Source: JBBSEZ01 sp038239195
GTDB taxonomy: Bacteria > Planctomycetota > Planctomycetia > Gemmatales > Gemmataceae
Assembly: GCA_038239195.1 (NCBI GenBank)
Contig: JBBSEZ010000330.1
Location: forward strand, 1-11,320
Length of the DNA stretch: 11,320 bases
Direction: 5' to 3'
Positions within the stretch are counted from its first letter, which is position 1, and every line of letters starts with the position of its first letter. The translations under genes and the position numbers were made by a program. Below are positions 1 through 6,834 of the stretch, in pieces. The notes beneath the pieces are model-generated. The model was not told the DNA's origin and did not search any database. It saw only the letters and a list, made by a program, of their open reading frames with translations.

Positions 1-65
1 GGGGGGGGGCTCCGCCACGCGCAACGGGTACCGGGGGGGGGGCCGGCGGTTTGGGGTTGGGGGGG
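1..65. other. G-run-rich stretch at window edge
   Basis: G runs lie at 1-9, 33-42, 53-56 and 59-65, separated by short spacers. On the plus strand, the runs from 33 to 65 could in principle form a G-quadruplex if the 10-base run is split in two. No open reading frame with recognisable protein character covers it. It may equally be low-complexity or poorly resolved sequence at a contig edge. Confidence 0.3.
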
Positions 66-136
66 CAGCCCGGGTAATTGGCCCCCACACGCCACCCTCG
101 TCCCACTCGGGTTGCCCCGCCCCTTTCCCTCTCATT

Positions 137-145
137 TGATACAAT
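137..145 (+). promoter_or_regulatory. Candidate extended -10 promoter of the kinase operon
   Basis: The sequence TGATACAAT is a close match to an extended sigma-70-type -10 element (TGnTAnAAT), about 70 bases upstream of the kinase start at 214. No good -35 hexamer lies at the usual 16-18 base spacing; the nearest TTG-type match at 112 is too far. An extended -10 can work without a -35. The predicted 5' leader would be about 60 bases. Confidence 0.4.
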
Positions 146-213
146 GCCTCCGCGTCACGTGCGTAACTCCTGCCGCGCCCCGCGGGCGGGGCGCCCGCGG
201 AGGGCCCAGCGCC

Positions 214-2040
214 ATGACTCAGCCCGAGCCGTCCAAAACCACCGGGCCCAGTTCGCAAACCCAGGGCGAGGCCGCCCTCGCCCCGCCGGCACCGGGGAAC
301 GAGCCCGAGCGCCTTGGCCAATACCTCCTTCTGGAAAAGCTCGGCCAGGGGGGCATGGGGGCCGTCTACAAGGCGCTGCACACCCGGCTCAAGCGCGTGG
401 TGGCGCTCAAGGTGCTCCCGCCCGACCGGGCCCACGACTCCCAGATGCTGGCCCGCTTCCACCGCGAGATGGAGGCCATCGGCAAGCTCGACCATCCCCA
501 CATCGTTCGCGCCACCGACGCGGGAGAGGCCGACGGCCGGCATTTCCTCGTCATGGAATACGTGGAGGGGCTCGACCTCTCGAAGATTGCCCGGTTGTGC
601 AGCCCGTTGTCCCTCTCCGATGCCTGCGAACTGGTGCGGCAGGCGGCGGTCGGGCTCCAGTACGCCCACGAGCACGGCCTGGTGCATCGCGACGTCAAGC
701 CGTCCAACCTCATCCTCGCCACCGACGGGCGCGTGAAGGTGCTCGACCTCGGCCTGGCACGGCTTCAAGGGGGGCCTTCCACCGGGGAGGAGCTCACCGA
801 CAGCGGCCAGGTGATGGGCACCGCCGACTACATGGCCCCCGAGCAGGGCGCGGGCAGCCATCAGGTGGACGTCCGCGCCGACGTGTACAGTCTCGGCTGC
901 ACCCTCTACAAGCTCCTCGTGGGGCAACCGCCCTTCCCCGCCCCGCGCTACGACTCGACGATGCGGAAGCTCTGGGCCCATGCCCAGGAGCCCGTGCCGC
1001 CGGTGCGCGAGGCGCGCGCCGACGTGCCCGAGCTCCTTGCGGCCGTCCTCGCTCGGCTGTTGGCCAAGTCCCCCGACGACCGCCCCGCCACCCCCGCCGA
1101 GGTCGCCTCCGCTCTGGTGCCCTTCGTGGCCGGGTGCGACCTGTTGGCCCTCCTGGCCTCCGCCAGCGCGCGGGGCCACGCCCTCGCCCCCGCGCCGCCG
1201 ACCGTGTCGGCCGAGACGAGGCCCTCGGTCGCGCTGGCGAAAGCGCCCACCGTTCCCGCCCCGAGCCGAACGGTCAGCGTCCGGCCGCGCCGCCGGCGCG
1301 TGCTGCTCGCGTCCTGCGCCCTCCTGGCCGTGCTCCTCACTGGCCTGGCGCTCTTCTCTTTCGTGCCCCGCCCGGAGCGACACGACGCCGAGCGGCCCGC
1401 ACCACCTGTTGAAGGGAGGCCGGCGTCAGACGGCTGGTCGAGCCTCCTGGATCGCCCGCCCGTCGAGCTCCAGTGGCCGGGGGCGGAGGGCAACTCCCGG
1501 TGGAAGTTCGACCCCAAGGAGCCCGACCTGCTGGTTCACGCCTCCGGCGAGGGCCTGCTCCGCCTGGGGGAGGCGGCCCGGGCCCCTTACGAGATCGAGG
1601 TGGGGATTCAGCAGGTCCAGTGGGGCAGGGTCGGCCTCTTCCTCGGCCATCGCGACGCGCGGTACGGGAAACATCCGTGCAAGAAGTATCAACTGGTCCT
1701 GCTCGTTTCCCGGGCAGACGACAAGATGGGAGAGCGCTTCTCTCTCGACCGGATCGTGGTGCAGCGGCTCACGGAGAAAGTGGCCGTGCGGAAAACGCTG
1801 GCCTCCGCGCCCATTCCGCGCCCGACCTCGCGCGAGCACCGGCTGCGTCTCGTCGTCGGCGAGGCGGGCCTGAAGAGCGCCCACTGGGGCAAGGTGGAGT
1901 TGTCCGGCCTGACCGCCCCGGCGGTCAACGCCCGCTGCGAGGAAGTGGATTACCGGGGCGCGTTTGGCGTGTACAATGCGCGGAGCACGAGCGTGTTCCG
2001 CAGCGCGAGATACAAAGCCCCGACCGAGGGAAAGCAATGA
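214..2040 (+). CDS. Membrane-anchored Hanks-type Ser/Thr protein kinase with C-terminal extracytoplasmic domain
   Basis: This 608-residue protein should phosphorylate Ser/Thr on partner proteins in response to an outside signal. Residues ~36-305 are a complete kinase domain: glycine loop GQGGMG (44-49), Lys66 in ALK, likely helix-C Glu85, catalytic loop HRDVKPSN (158-165), DLG (178-180) in place of DFG, and APE (208-210). Every catalytic residue is present, so it is probably active, and Arg159 makes it an RD kinase likely controlled by activation-loop phosphorylation. A Pro/Ala-rich linker (~320-358) and a basic patch precede one membrane helix (~363-384). Residues ~400-608 are beta-rich and end like concanavalin/DUF1080-type domains (GAFGVYN); this part would lie outside the membrane as a sensor. 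I chose ATG 214 because GGAGG lies at 199-203 and the kinase N-terminus follows soon after; an in-frame start at 112 would add 34 non-homologous residues and overlap the promoter. It is the first gene of a four-gene operon. Confidence 0.93.
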   Translation: MTQPEPSKTTGPSSQTQGEAALAPPAPGNEPERLGQYLLLEKLGQGGMGAVYKALHTRLKRVVALKVLPPDRAHDSQMLARFHREMEAIGKLDHPHIVRATDAGEADGRHFLVMEYVEGLDLSKIARLCSPLSLSDACELVRQAAVGLQYAHEHGLVHRDVKPSNLILATDGRVKVLDLGLARLQGGPSTGEELTDSGQVMGTADYMAPEQGAGSHQVDVRADVYSLGCTLYKLLVGQPPFPAPRYDSTMRKLWAHAQEPVPPVREARADVPELLAAVLARLLAKSPDDRPATPAEVASALVPFVAGCDLLALLASASARGHALAPAPPTVSAETRPSVALAKAPTVPAPSRTVSVRPRRRRVLLASCALLAVLLTGLALFSFVPRPERHDAERPAPPVEGRPASDGWSSLLDRPPVELQWPGAEGNSRWKFDPKEPDLLVHASGEGLLRLGEAARAPYEIEVGIQQVQWGRVGLFLGHRDARYGKHPCKKYQLVLLVSRADDKMGERFSLDRIVVQRLTEKVAVRKTLASAPIPRPTSREHRLRLVVGEAGLKSAHWGKVELSGLTAPAVNARCEEVDYRGAFGVYNARSTSVFRSARYKAPTEGKQ

Positions 2041-2894
2041 GCGCCCCGAGAGGTGATGGCGTGGTGCGAGTCGAGGTGCAGCTCCCCGGGACGGGGGGAG
2101 GGCCACAGCCCAAGTTCAAGCGCGTGCTGACCCTGGGCGTGACGCTCCCCGCGCCGAACGGGACGGCAAAGGCCCTCGCCCCGCTCGGCGCCACCAACGG
2201 AAGCATCTGCGCCAGAGGGAACGGCGCCATCGACGATACCACCAACATGCCGGCCCAGTATCTCTACGCCAAGGTCTACCCCGGCAACCTGCCGAGCCCC
2301 CCACTCAACCCTCCGCCCATGACCGCGTTCACGATCCCGTCCAGCAGCGGAACGTGGGCCTTCCTCCTGCTGCCCGGCGCCGCCTGCGACGAGGTCGGGA
2401 GCAAGCCCAACACGCTCGTCGTCTGGACCGACTTCGGCGGCCCCGGCTACGACGTCCAGGCCACCTACTTCATGGGCCAGCGCAGCAACCAGACCGACTG
2501 CGGGCCACCCACCTCCGGGGGCACCAGTGGGGGAGGCCCCGGGCTGCTGGCGGGCCCCTGCGAAACGGCGCCCCGGCAGTGGAAGGTGGTGGCCACGGGC
2601 TTCAGCGGCCCTTGCGATCTCTTCAACGACCTGTGGCTGCTGAGCACCGCCGGAGGGGGCGGCGCCAGCGTCTGGGACAACGGCAACGACGGCGCCGGCG
2701 CGCCGCGCGTGGAGTTGCGCCACGACGGGCCCGGCGAGCCCTGGTGGCTCACCTTCCAGTTCGGAGAGGTGGTCGTGGAGTACGAACTGCCGCCCGACGA
2801 CTGGCAGCCACTCAACGCCAACGTCCTCCCGCAATTGACGCCGGGGGGCCCCTGGGACGCAGCCCCCGCCTACGTCGCCGTGGTGCCGGTGTAG
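2037..2894 (+). CDS. Hypothetical protein, Gly-rich centre, kinase-operon partner
   Basis: I do not recognise the family. The start overlaps the kinase stop in an ATGA arrangement, so translation is probably coupled. The product is 285 residues with no signal peptide, membrane helix or catalytic motif that I can see. It has beta-strand-like segments (RVEVQL at 11-16, QYLYAKVYP at 74-82, NTLVVWTDF at 125-133), a Gly/Ser-rich loop (~159-172) bracketed by Cys155 and Cys175, and a C-terminal half rich in Trp and beta strands (WWLTF at 236-240, GEVVVEYEL at 243-251). Further Cys are at 58, 117 and 193. The lack of helix signatures and many Pro/Gly turns suggest an all-beta structural or binding protein. 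Position between a kinase and two glycosyltransferase-like genes suggests a substrate or accessory of that system; this is inference only. Confidence 0.75.
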   Translation: MSAPRGDGVVRVEVQLPGTGGGPQPKFKRVLTLGVTLPAPNGTAKALAPLGATNGSICARGNGAIDDTTNMPAQYLYAKVYPGNLPSPPLNPPPMTAFTIPSSSGTWAFLLLPGAACDEVGSKPNTLVVWTDFGGPGYDVQATYFMGQRSNQTDCGPPTSGGTSGGGPGLLAGPCETAPRQWKVVATGFSGPCDLFNDLWLLSTAGGGGASVWDNGNDGAGAPRVELRHDGPGEPWWLTFQFGEVVVEYELPPDDWQPLNANVLPQLTPGGPWDAAPAYVAVVPV

Positions 2895-2897
2895 CCC

Positions 2898-3839
2898 ATG
2901 CACGCCCCGCTCTTTCCCCTCTGCCGGCACCGCGGCGAGGAGGTCGCCGCCGGCCTTCACTGCTGCCATTCGCCCAAGCTGGCAGGGGCGAAGCTGGTCA
3001 CGGCCCCGACGTGCCTCGGCTGCTACTGCCGCGACCACGCCACGGTCAGCGCCCCGCTCGCCATCCCGCTCGGGCGCCACGAGCCCCGGGCGGGCGACCC
3101 GCCCTGCGGGGTCGCGATCGGGTCGTACGGGTGGCCGCGGCTCGTCGAGCTGCAAGTGCGGCTGATCCGCCACACCTGCGGCCCGGTGCCGATCCTCGTC
3201 AGCGACGACTGCTCGCCGGGCTTCGGCCCCCCACCGGGGCCCGGCGGCCGGTTCGAGCAGTTGCAGCAGGCGTGCGCGCGCCACGCCGACGTGGACCTCT
3301 GGCCCAACGTGGAGCGCATCGGCCACATGGGCGGGGACGTGGCGACCTACTGGAAGGGGCTCATCTGGGCGCGCGCGCGCGGCCTGCGCGTGCTGGCCAA
3401 GCTCTCGCAACGATTCCTCTTCACGACGGCGCGCTGGCTCCAGGATGGCGCGCGCGACCTTCTGGTGAGCGAGCTACCCCTGGCCACGCAGCGCTGCCGG
3501 GGCCGCGAGGTCTTCGACCTCCGCACGGAGGCGATGCTGCTCGACGTGCCGAGCTGGCACCGGCCCGAGGCGCTGAACCGACTCCTGCCCCGGCGCCACG
3601 GCCCGACCCGGTCCGCCGAGACGGTCCTCTACGAAACGCTGCGCGAATGCCTGGGAGGCATCTTCTGGCCGTGGAAGGCCTACACCGAGGAGCGCTACCA
3701 GTGGGCCCCCGGCGTCGTCTGGCACAACGCCAACCTCCCGGACGACTACCGCGCGCTGGCCGCGCACTTCGGCCTGGAACTGGACGACGACTTCACGACC
3801 GACGGCGCGCAGCACGACCCCACGTATTTGCAAGGTTGA
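2898..3839 (+). CDS. Cys-rich (zinc-ribbon-like) protein with glycosyltransferase-A-like core
   Basis: The 313-residue product has two parts. Residues 1-47 carry Cys9, His11, Cys22, Cys23, His24, Cys39, Cys42, Cys44 and His47, a spacing that would suit one or two metal-binding sites. From residue ~71 a GT-A-like nucleotide-sugar fold seems to begin: a strand (GVAIGSYGW, 71-79), a helix, then a second strand ending in ILVSDDCSP (99-107), which resembles the loop family-2 transferases use to bind the nucleotide. No clear DxD is visible in the middle, although an acidic DDD run lies near the C-terminus. It begins 3 bases after the previous stop and ends 5 bases before the next start, so it is firmly in the operon. 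No membrane helix is evident. It may transfer a sugar, or may be a degenerate transferase acting as a partner for the next gene. The fold call is moderate and the substrate unknown. Confidence 0.75.
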   Translation: MHAPLFPLCRHRGEEVAAGLHCCHSPKLAGAKLVTAPTCLGCYCRDHATVSAPLAIPLGRHEPRAGDPPCGVAIGSYGWPRLVELQVRLIRHTCGPVPILVSDDCSPGFGPPPGPGGRFEQLQQACARHADVDLWPNVERIGHMGGDVATYWKGLIWARARGLRVLAKLSQRFLFTTARWLQDGARDLLVSELPLATQRCRGREVFDLRTEAMLLDVPSWHRPEALNRLLPRRHGPTRSAETVLYETLRECLGGIFWPWKAYTEERYQWAPGVVWHNANLPDDYRALAAHFGLELDDDFTTDGAQHDPTYLQG

Positions 3840-3844
3840 GCCTC

Positions 3845-4444
3845 ATGCCGGCGCTGAGCATCCTCATCCCGACCGTGAGCCGGCCCACTCTGGCCCGCAC
3901 CTTGCGCAGCCTGCGCGCCCAGGAGCTCTTGCCCGGGGACGAGGTCCTGCTGCTGGGGGACGGCGAGCAGCAGGTGGCCCGGTCGCTGTTCGAGCAGTTC
4001 GACCTGCCGGGCCGGTACGCGAGCGTACCCGGCCCGTCGCGCGACTGGGGGAGCACGCCGCGGAACCGCGGCATGCTGCTGGCGCGGGGCGACTGGTTGC
4101 TCTTCCTCGACGACGACGATGCGTATGCTCCCGGTGCCCTGACGGCGGTGCGGTCGGCGCTGGCGGAGTCCCCGGGGCGACCGCACCTGTTCCGGATGCA
4201 CCTGGTGCCGGAGGACGTGACGCTCTGGGAGCGGCGCGAGGTGGCCCCGGGCAACGTGGGCACGCCGATGTTCGTGCTCCCCAGCGCCGGCCCGCGCGGG
4301 CAATGGGGCCGGAGCTACCTCGGCGACCACGACTTCATCGCGTCCACCCTGGCCCTCTGGCCCGCGGGGGCGCTGGTGTGGCGCGAAGAGGTCATCGCCC
4401 ACGTCTGGCCGACGCGCGACCTGGGGCTGGCGGGGGAGCGATGA
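3845..4444 (+). CDS. Small family-2 (GT-A) glycosyltransferase
   Basis: This 199-residue protein should transfer a sugar from a nucleotide donor in the cytoplasm; the acceptor is unknown. The N-terminus has the classical opening SILIPTVSRPTLARTLRSL (5-23), equivalent to the family-2 nucleotide-binding strand and helix. NRG (74-76) and the strand WLLFLDDDD (84-92) supply the metal-binding DxD. GDHDF (160-164) sits where the family places its catalytic acidic residue. It is short compared with the 230-300 residues usual for the family but holds the whole catalytic core. ATG 3845 is the first start in frame after the preceding stop, 5 bases upstream. The stop codon at 4442-4444 takes two of its bases from the start of the palindrome that follows, so the present C-terminus may have been set when that element arrived. 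Confidence 0.88.
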   Translation: MPALSILIPTVSRPTLARTLRSLRAQELLPGDEVLLLGDGEQQVARSLFEQFDLPGRYASVPGPSRDWGSTPRNRGMLLARGDWLLFLDDDDAYAPGALTAVRSALAESPGRPHLFRMHLVPEDVTLWERREVAPGNVGTPMFVLPSAGPRGQWGRSYLGDHDFIASTLALWPAGALVWREEVIAHVWPTRDLGLAGER

Positions 4445-4499
4445 AAAGGGGACGCAGCACTTTTCTGGTCCGACCAGAAAAGTGCTGCGTCCCCTTTTC
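4443..4499. repeat. Perfect 57-base palindrome (REP-like element, possible terminator)
   Basis: Two 28-base arms (4443-4470 and 4472-4499) are exact reverse complements around a single central base at 4471. The outer ends are GAAAAGGGG and CCCCTTTTC. In RNA it would form an extremely stable hairpin ending in a T-rich edge, so it could stop transcription of the glycosyltransferase operon in either direction. Palindromes of this size with AAAAGGGGAC-type ends resemble REP elements mobilised by REP-associated tyrosine transposases; I recognise the style but cannot confirm it here. No second copy lies in this window. Confidence 0.85.
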
Positions 4500-4999
4500 C
4501 TCACCGCCCTTTTCCGACCTGCAAGCGAGGACGCTTGTCGCCACGGCAAAGTCGGGCCGGCGGGACGACCTGCCCCACGCCCGGGGGCCGCTGTTCATGG
4601 GCTCGGCGATGAAGGCCGACCATGACGTTCGCGCCGACGAGGAAGAGTAGCTCGCTCGGTAGCCCTGGCTGCTGCCGCCGGACAGCGGGCCACGCGCCCT
4701 TCTTGCTTGTCGGTTCGCGCCGGGGGAGGGTCAGCCCGGCCCCCCGCGCCAGCGGTTCGCGCATGCTCAGCCAATCGGAGGGAATCGCCGCCGGCCCGAC
4801 GGCCAGCGCCACGATGCCGCCGGCGATGGCGCAGGTGGTGTCGCGGTCGCCCAGCCCCGCCACGGTCGTCTGTCGCGGCTGGTTCGGCTCGAATATCTCG
4901 AACGTCACCTTTACAGGCTCGCACCGCCTTCTTCCGCCAACGACGACCTACCCCGAGCCGCGTCCCCGTTGCTGCTCGTTCTTCCTCCACAAGCCGTCC
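4500..4999. other. Gene-poor debris between palindrome and monooxygenase
   Basis: No intact gene is supported in this 500-base stretch. Open frames exist on both strands but have the Arg/Pro/Ala-rich composition of GC-rich shadow frames. The one recognisable piece is a short ADP-ribosylglycohydrolase remnant on the minus strand (about 4750-4869). A small CAAGCG/CGCTTG stem near 4522-4537 is too short to interpret. The region reads as decayed or recombined DNA. Confidence 0.55.
4750..4908 (-). pseudogene. ADP-ribosylglycohydrolase C-terminal remnant
   Basis: Read on the minus strand, about 40 residues match the metal-binding C-terminal signature of the ADP-ribosylglycohydrolase (DraG/ARH) family: TTVAGLGDRDTTCAIAGGIV, followed by IPSDWLSMREPL. 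In the family this GD.DTT motif holds the Asp and Thr residues that bind the active-site metal ions. The matching part spans about 4750-4869. The dozen residues before it, up to a GTG at 4908, do not look like the family, and the N-terminal two thirds (including the first acidic cluster) are absent, since stop codons close the frame further upstream. What follows residue ~53 in frame is not recognisable. It cannot be a working enzyme. Family assignment rests on the motif alone. Confidence 0.6.
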
Positions 5000-6226
5000 T
5001 CAAACCACGAGCCGGACCGGCACGACGCCGTGCGACATCTGCCGGGCCTGCTTGCGGTGCAGCCACTGCATCAGGCCGGTGCGCAGCAACCACGGCAGCA
5101 ACCGATGCACCAGCCGCGTGCGCCAGTCCTCGGGGTAAAACAGCATGCGTGCCTGGTCCTGTTGGATCTGCTGCACGGCGACGATCTCCGGCCAGCGCTC
5201 GTCCTTGACGCGCCGGGCGGCGGCGTCGAGGGCCTCTGGGCCCGCGCCGGCACTCAGCACCGGGCAGAGGTGGTTGGCCGCCACCAGCGCATCGCGCAGG
5301 GCAATGTTGACGCCCTGCCCGCCGACGGGCGACATCGGGTGGGCGGCATCGCCGAGGAGCAAGAGCCCGGGGACCGTCCATTCCGCGAGCCGGCCGCACA
5401 CCACGTTCAAGAGGAGCGCCTTGGCCACGACCTCCCGGTGGGCGCGCAGGTGGTCGGCAAGGTAGGCGGGCAAGCGGCCGATCAGTTCCTCCGTCCACAC
5501 GTCCGGGCCGCGGGCGCGCAGCGCCGCAAAACCCCCTTTGGGGATCACGAACCCGACCTGGAGCTGACCGTCCGCGGTAGGAAAGGTCATGGCGAAGCGG
5601 TTCGGCGCCAGTTCGATCTGCCCCGTTGTCCGGTCGGGATAGGCGTCGGGATACGGGACCTTGAGCCAGAGGACGTCGTAGTCCTGCGGAGAGGAGAGCT
5701 CCGGCAGCCCGCTGTGCTTGCGCGTCGCAGCGTGGCGGCCATCGGTCCCAATCACCAGGTCGGCGCGATACTCGCGCGGCTCGCCGTCGGTGGTGGCGCG
5801 GGCCCCGACGATGCGGCCGTTCTCGTGCAGGAAGTCGCGCACAGTGGTGCCGAAGTCGAGGCGGAAGCAGGGGTGCTTGCCGGCCTCGTCGGCCAGCAGT
5901 TGCAGCAGCGCCGGCTGCGACACGAGGCGTGCCTGATCGCGGCCGACCCTGGCGGCGTCGGTGCGGATCAGCAGCCGGCCGGCGAAGTAGATCTCGAAGG
6001 TGTGCAGTTCGGCGTGCGGGAGTTGGTCGAAGCGGTCGCCGAGCCCCATCTGCCGAAAGACGTCGATGCCGCTCTGTTGCATGCCCTCGCCGCGGAAGGC
6101 GCGGGCGAAGTCCTGGTGCGCCTCCAGCACCGTCACGCCCACGCCGCGCCGGGCCAGCAGGTAGGCCAGCGTCATCCCGGCGGGGCCCGCCCCCACGATC
6201 AACACCCGGCCTGGTTGTGCCGCCAT
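5000..6226 (-). CDS. FAD-dependent monooxygenase (PHBH/UbiH-like, class A)
   Basis: This 408-residue enzyme should use FAD and NAD(P)H to hydroxylate an aromatic or polyketide-like substrate; the true substrate is unknown. It has the class A layout: Rossmann motif VGAGPAGMTLAYLLARRG (11-28) with the FAD-ribose acidic residue at the end of the next strand (VTVLEAH), an Arg-containing RGEGMQ segment (45-50), the DG motif LVIGTDGRHAATR (157-169), and the GD motif LLGDAAHPMSPVGGQGVN (290-307) that contacts FAD. Length is typical. A basic C-terminal segment with Trp and Leu (~367-395) could touch the membrane, but no clear helix anchors it. ATG at 6226 is chosen because GGGAGGAA sits 8 bases upstream and the Rossmann fold begins ten residues later; the frame stays open for 474 more bases upstream without homology. 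It stands alone, divergent from the receiver gene. Confidence 0.9.
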   Translation of the reverse strand: MAAQPGRVLIVGAGPAGMTLAYLLARRGVGVTVLEAHQDFARAFRGEGMQQSGIDVFRQMGLGDRFDQLPHAELHTFEIYFAGRLLIRTDAARVGRDQARLVSQPALLQLLADEAGKHPCFRLDFGTTVRDFLHENGRIVGARATTDGEPREYRADLVIGTDGRHAATRKHSGLPELSSPQDYDVLWLKVPYPDAYPDRTTGQIELAPNRFAMTFPTADGQLQVGFVIPKGGFAALRARGPDVWTEELIGRLPAYLADHLRAHREVVAKALLLNVVCGRLAEWTVPGLLLLGDAAHPMSPVGGQGVNIALRDALVAANHLCPVLSAGAGPEALDAAARRVKDERWPEIVAVQQIQQDQARMLFYPEDWRTRLVHRLLPWLLRTGLMQWLHRKQARQMSHGVVPVRLVV

Positions 6227-6456
6227 GACTGTTTCCTCCCGGACGGTGACTCGGTCCGCCCACGCCGCAGTTTGGTCGATTCGATCGGGAAAGGGAAGGC
6301 TGAACGCCAGGCTCAGTTGCCGGGTCGGCCGGTTTTCGGTTCGAGGCTGCGTGTCCCGAAGCCTCTCCCCATCCTGTTCGGGGCAACCCGGTCGCTGTGA
6401 CCGTCCCGGTCGTATTTTCGCGGGGCGCCTGCGGCGGCTCGGGGCGCCGAGGTTGT

Positions 6457-6568
6457 GGGACGACGGCCGTGCGCGGGAACGCCGCGCCTCCTCGGCGCAG
6501 AAGAAGACAACAAGAGGACGACGGCGCCGTTGTCGCTTCTTGTCTGGCGCTCTTTGCGCCGTCGTCCC
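6457..6568. repeat. Imperfect inverted repeat, 112 bases
   Basis: GGGACGACGGC (6457-6467) is the exact reverse complement of GCCGTCGTCCC (6558-6568). Inside lies a second, imperfect stem centred on ACGGCGCCGT (6521-6530), in which AGACAACAAGAGGACGACGGC pairs loosely with GCCGTTGTCGCTTCTTGTCT. The left arm carries extra bases, so the fold would be lopsided. It could be a small non-autonomous element, a structured leader or coincidence in GC-rich DNA. Confidence 0.4.
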
Positions 6569-6780
6569 AGGCGCTTGTCGTTCCAACGTCTCTGCCAACA
6601 ACGTACGCGCTCCGGGTAGCCTTCTGGCTGGTGGGCGCAACTCCGTCTGGGCGCCTGGCGGTGCGCCAACCCGGCCAGCGAGGACCAGCCCAGCCGTCAC
6701 CCGCGGCGGTTAACGGCGGCGCTGGCGGGGCCTCGTCGCGTCGCGCCCTTCCTCCGGGCTGTGCTGCCTGGCTCCGGCTC

Positions 6781-6786
6781 TACAAT
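6781..6786 (+). promoter_or_regulatory. Candidate -10 box of the receiver-like gene
   Basis: TACAAT, one of very few AT-rich hexamers here, sits 48 bases before the start codon at 6835. It is the same hexamer as in the kinase promoter at 140-145. There is no recognisable -35 at 16-18 bases upstream and no TGn extension. Confidence 0.3.
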
Positions 6787-6834
6787 GAAAGGGTGAGGTT
6801 CGTCCTGGCCCCGAGCCGAGAAGGGAGCAAGCGC

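Larger units (their letters stand above)
6227..6834. other. 608-base non-coding divergent region
   Basis: This lies between the divergent monooxygenase and receiver-like genes. Both strands have long open frames, but the translations are Arg/Ala/Gly-rich and resemble nothing, so I treat them as artefacts of GC content. The stretch contains the monooxygenase ribosome binding site (6233-6240, minus), a large imperfect inverted repeat (6457-6568) and a TACAAT box (6781-6786). No clear -10/-35 pair for the monooxygenase was found. Confidence 0.6.

Noticed and set aside
1473..2036. Upstream extension of the 285-residue protein into the kinase gene.
   Set aside because: It is a shadow of the kinase C-terminal domain; the ATGA start at 2037 fits the operon.
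4441..4650. A possible 69-residue gene starting in an ATGA overlap with the GT2 stop.
   Set aside because: It reads straight through the palindrome, so its first 19 residues are just the repeat, and the rest has no protein character.
4622..6400. Long plus-strand open frame opposite the monooxygenase.
   Set aside because: It is the complement of a clear FAD enzyme with all motifs intact; the translation has shadow-frame composition.
6397..6834. N-terminal extension of the receiver-like protein.
   Set aside because: The receiver fold begins at 6835 behind a good ribosome binding site; the extension is low-complexity and overlaps the TACAAT box.
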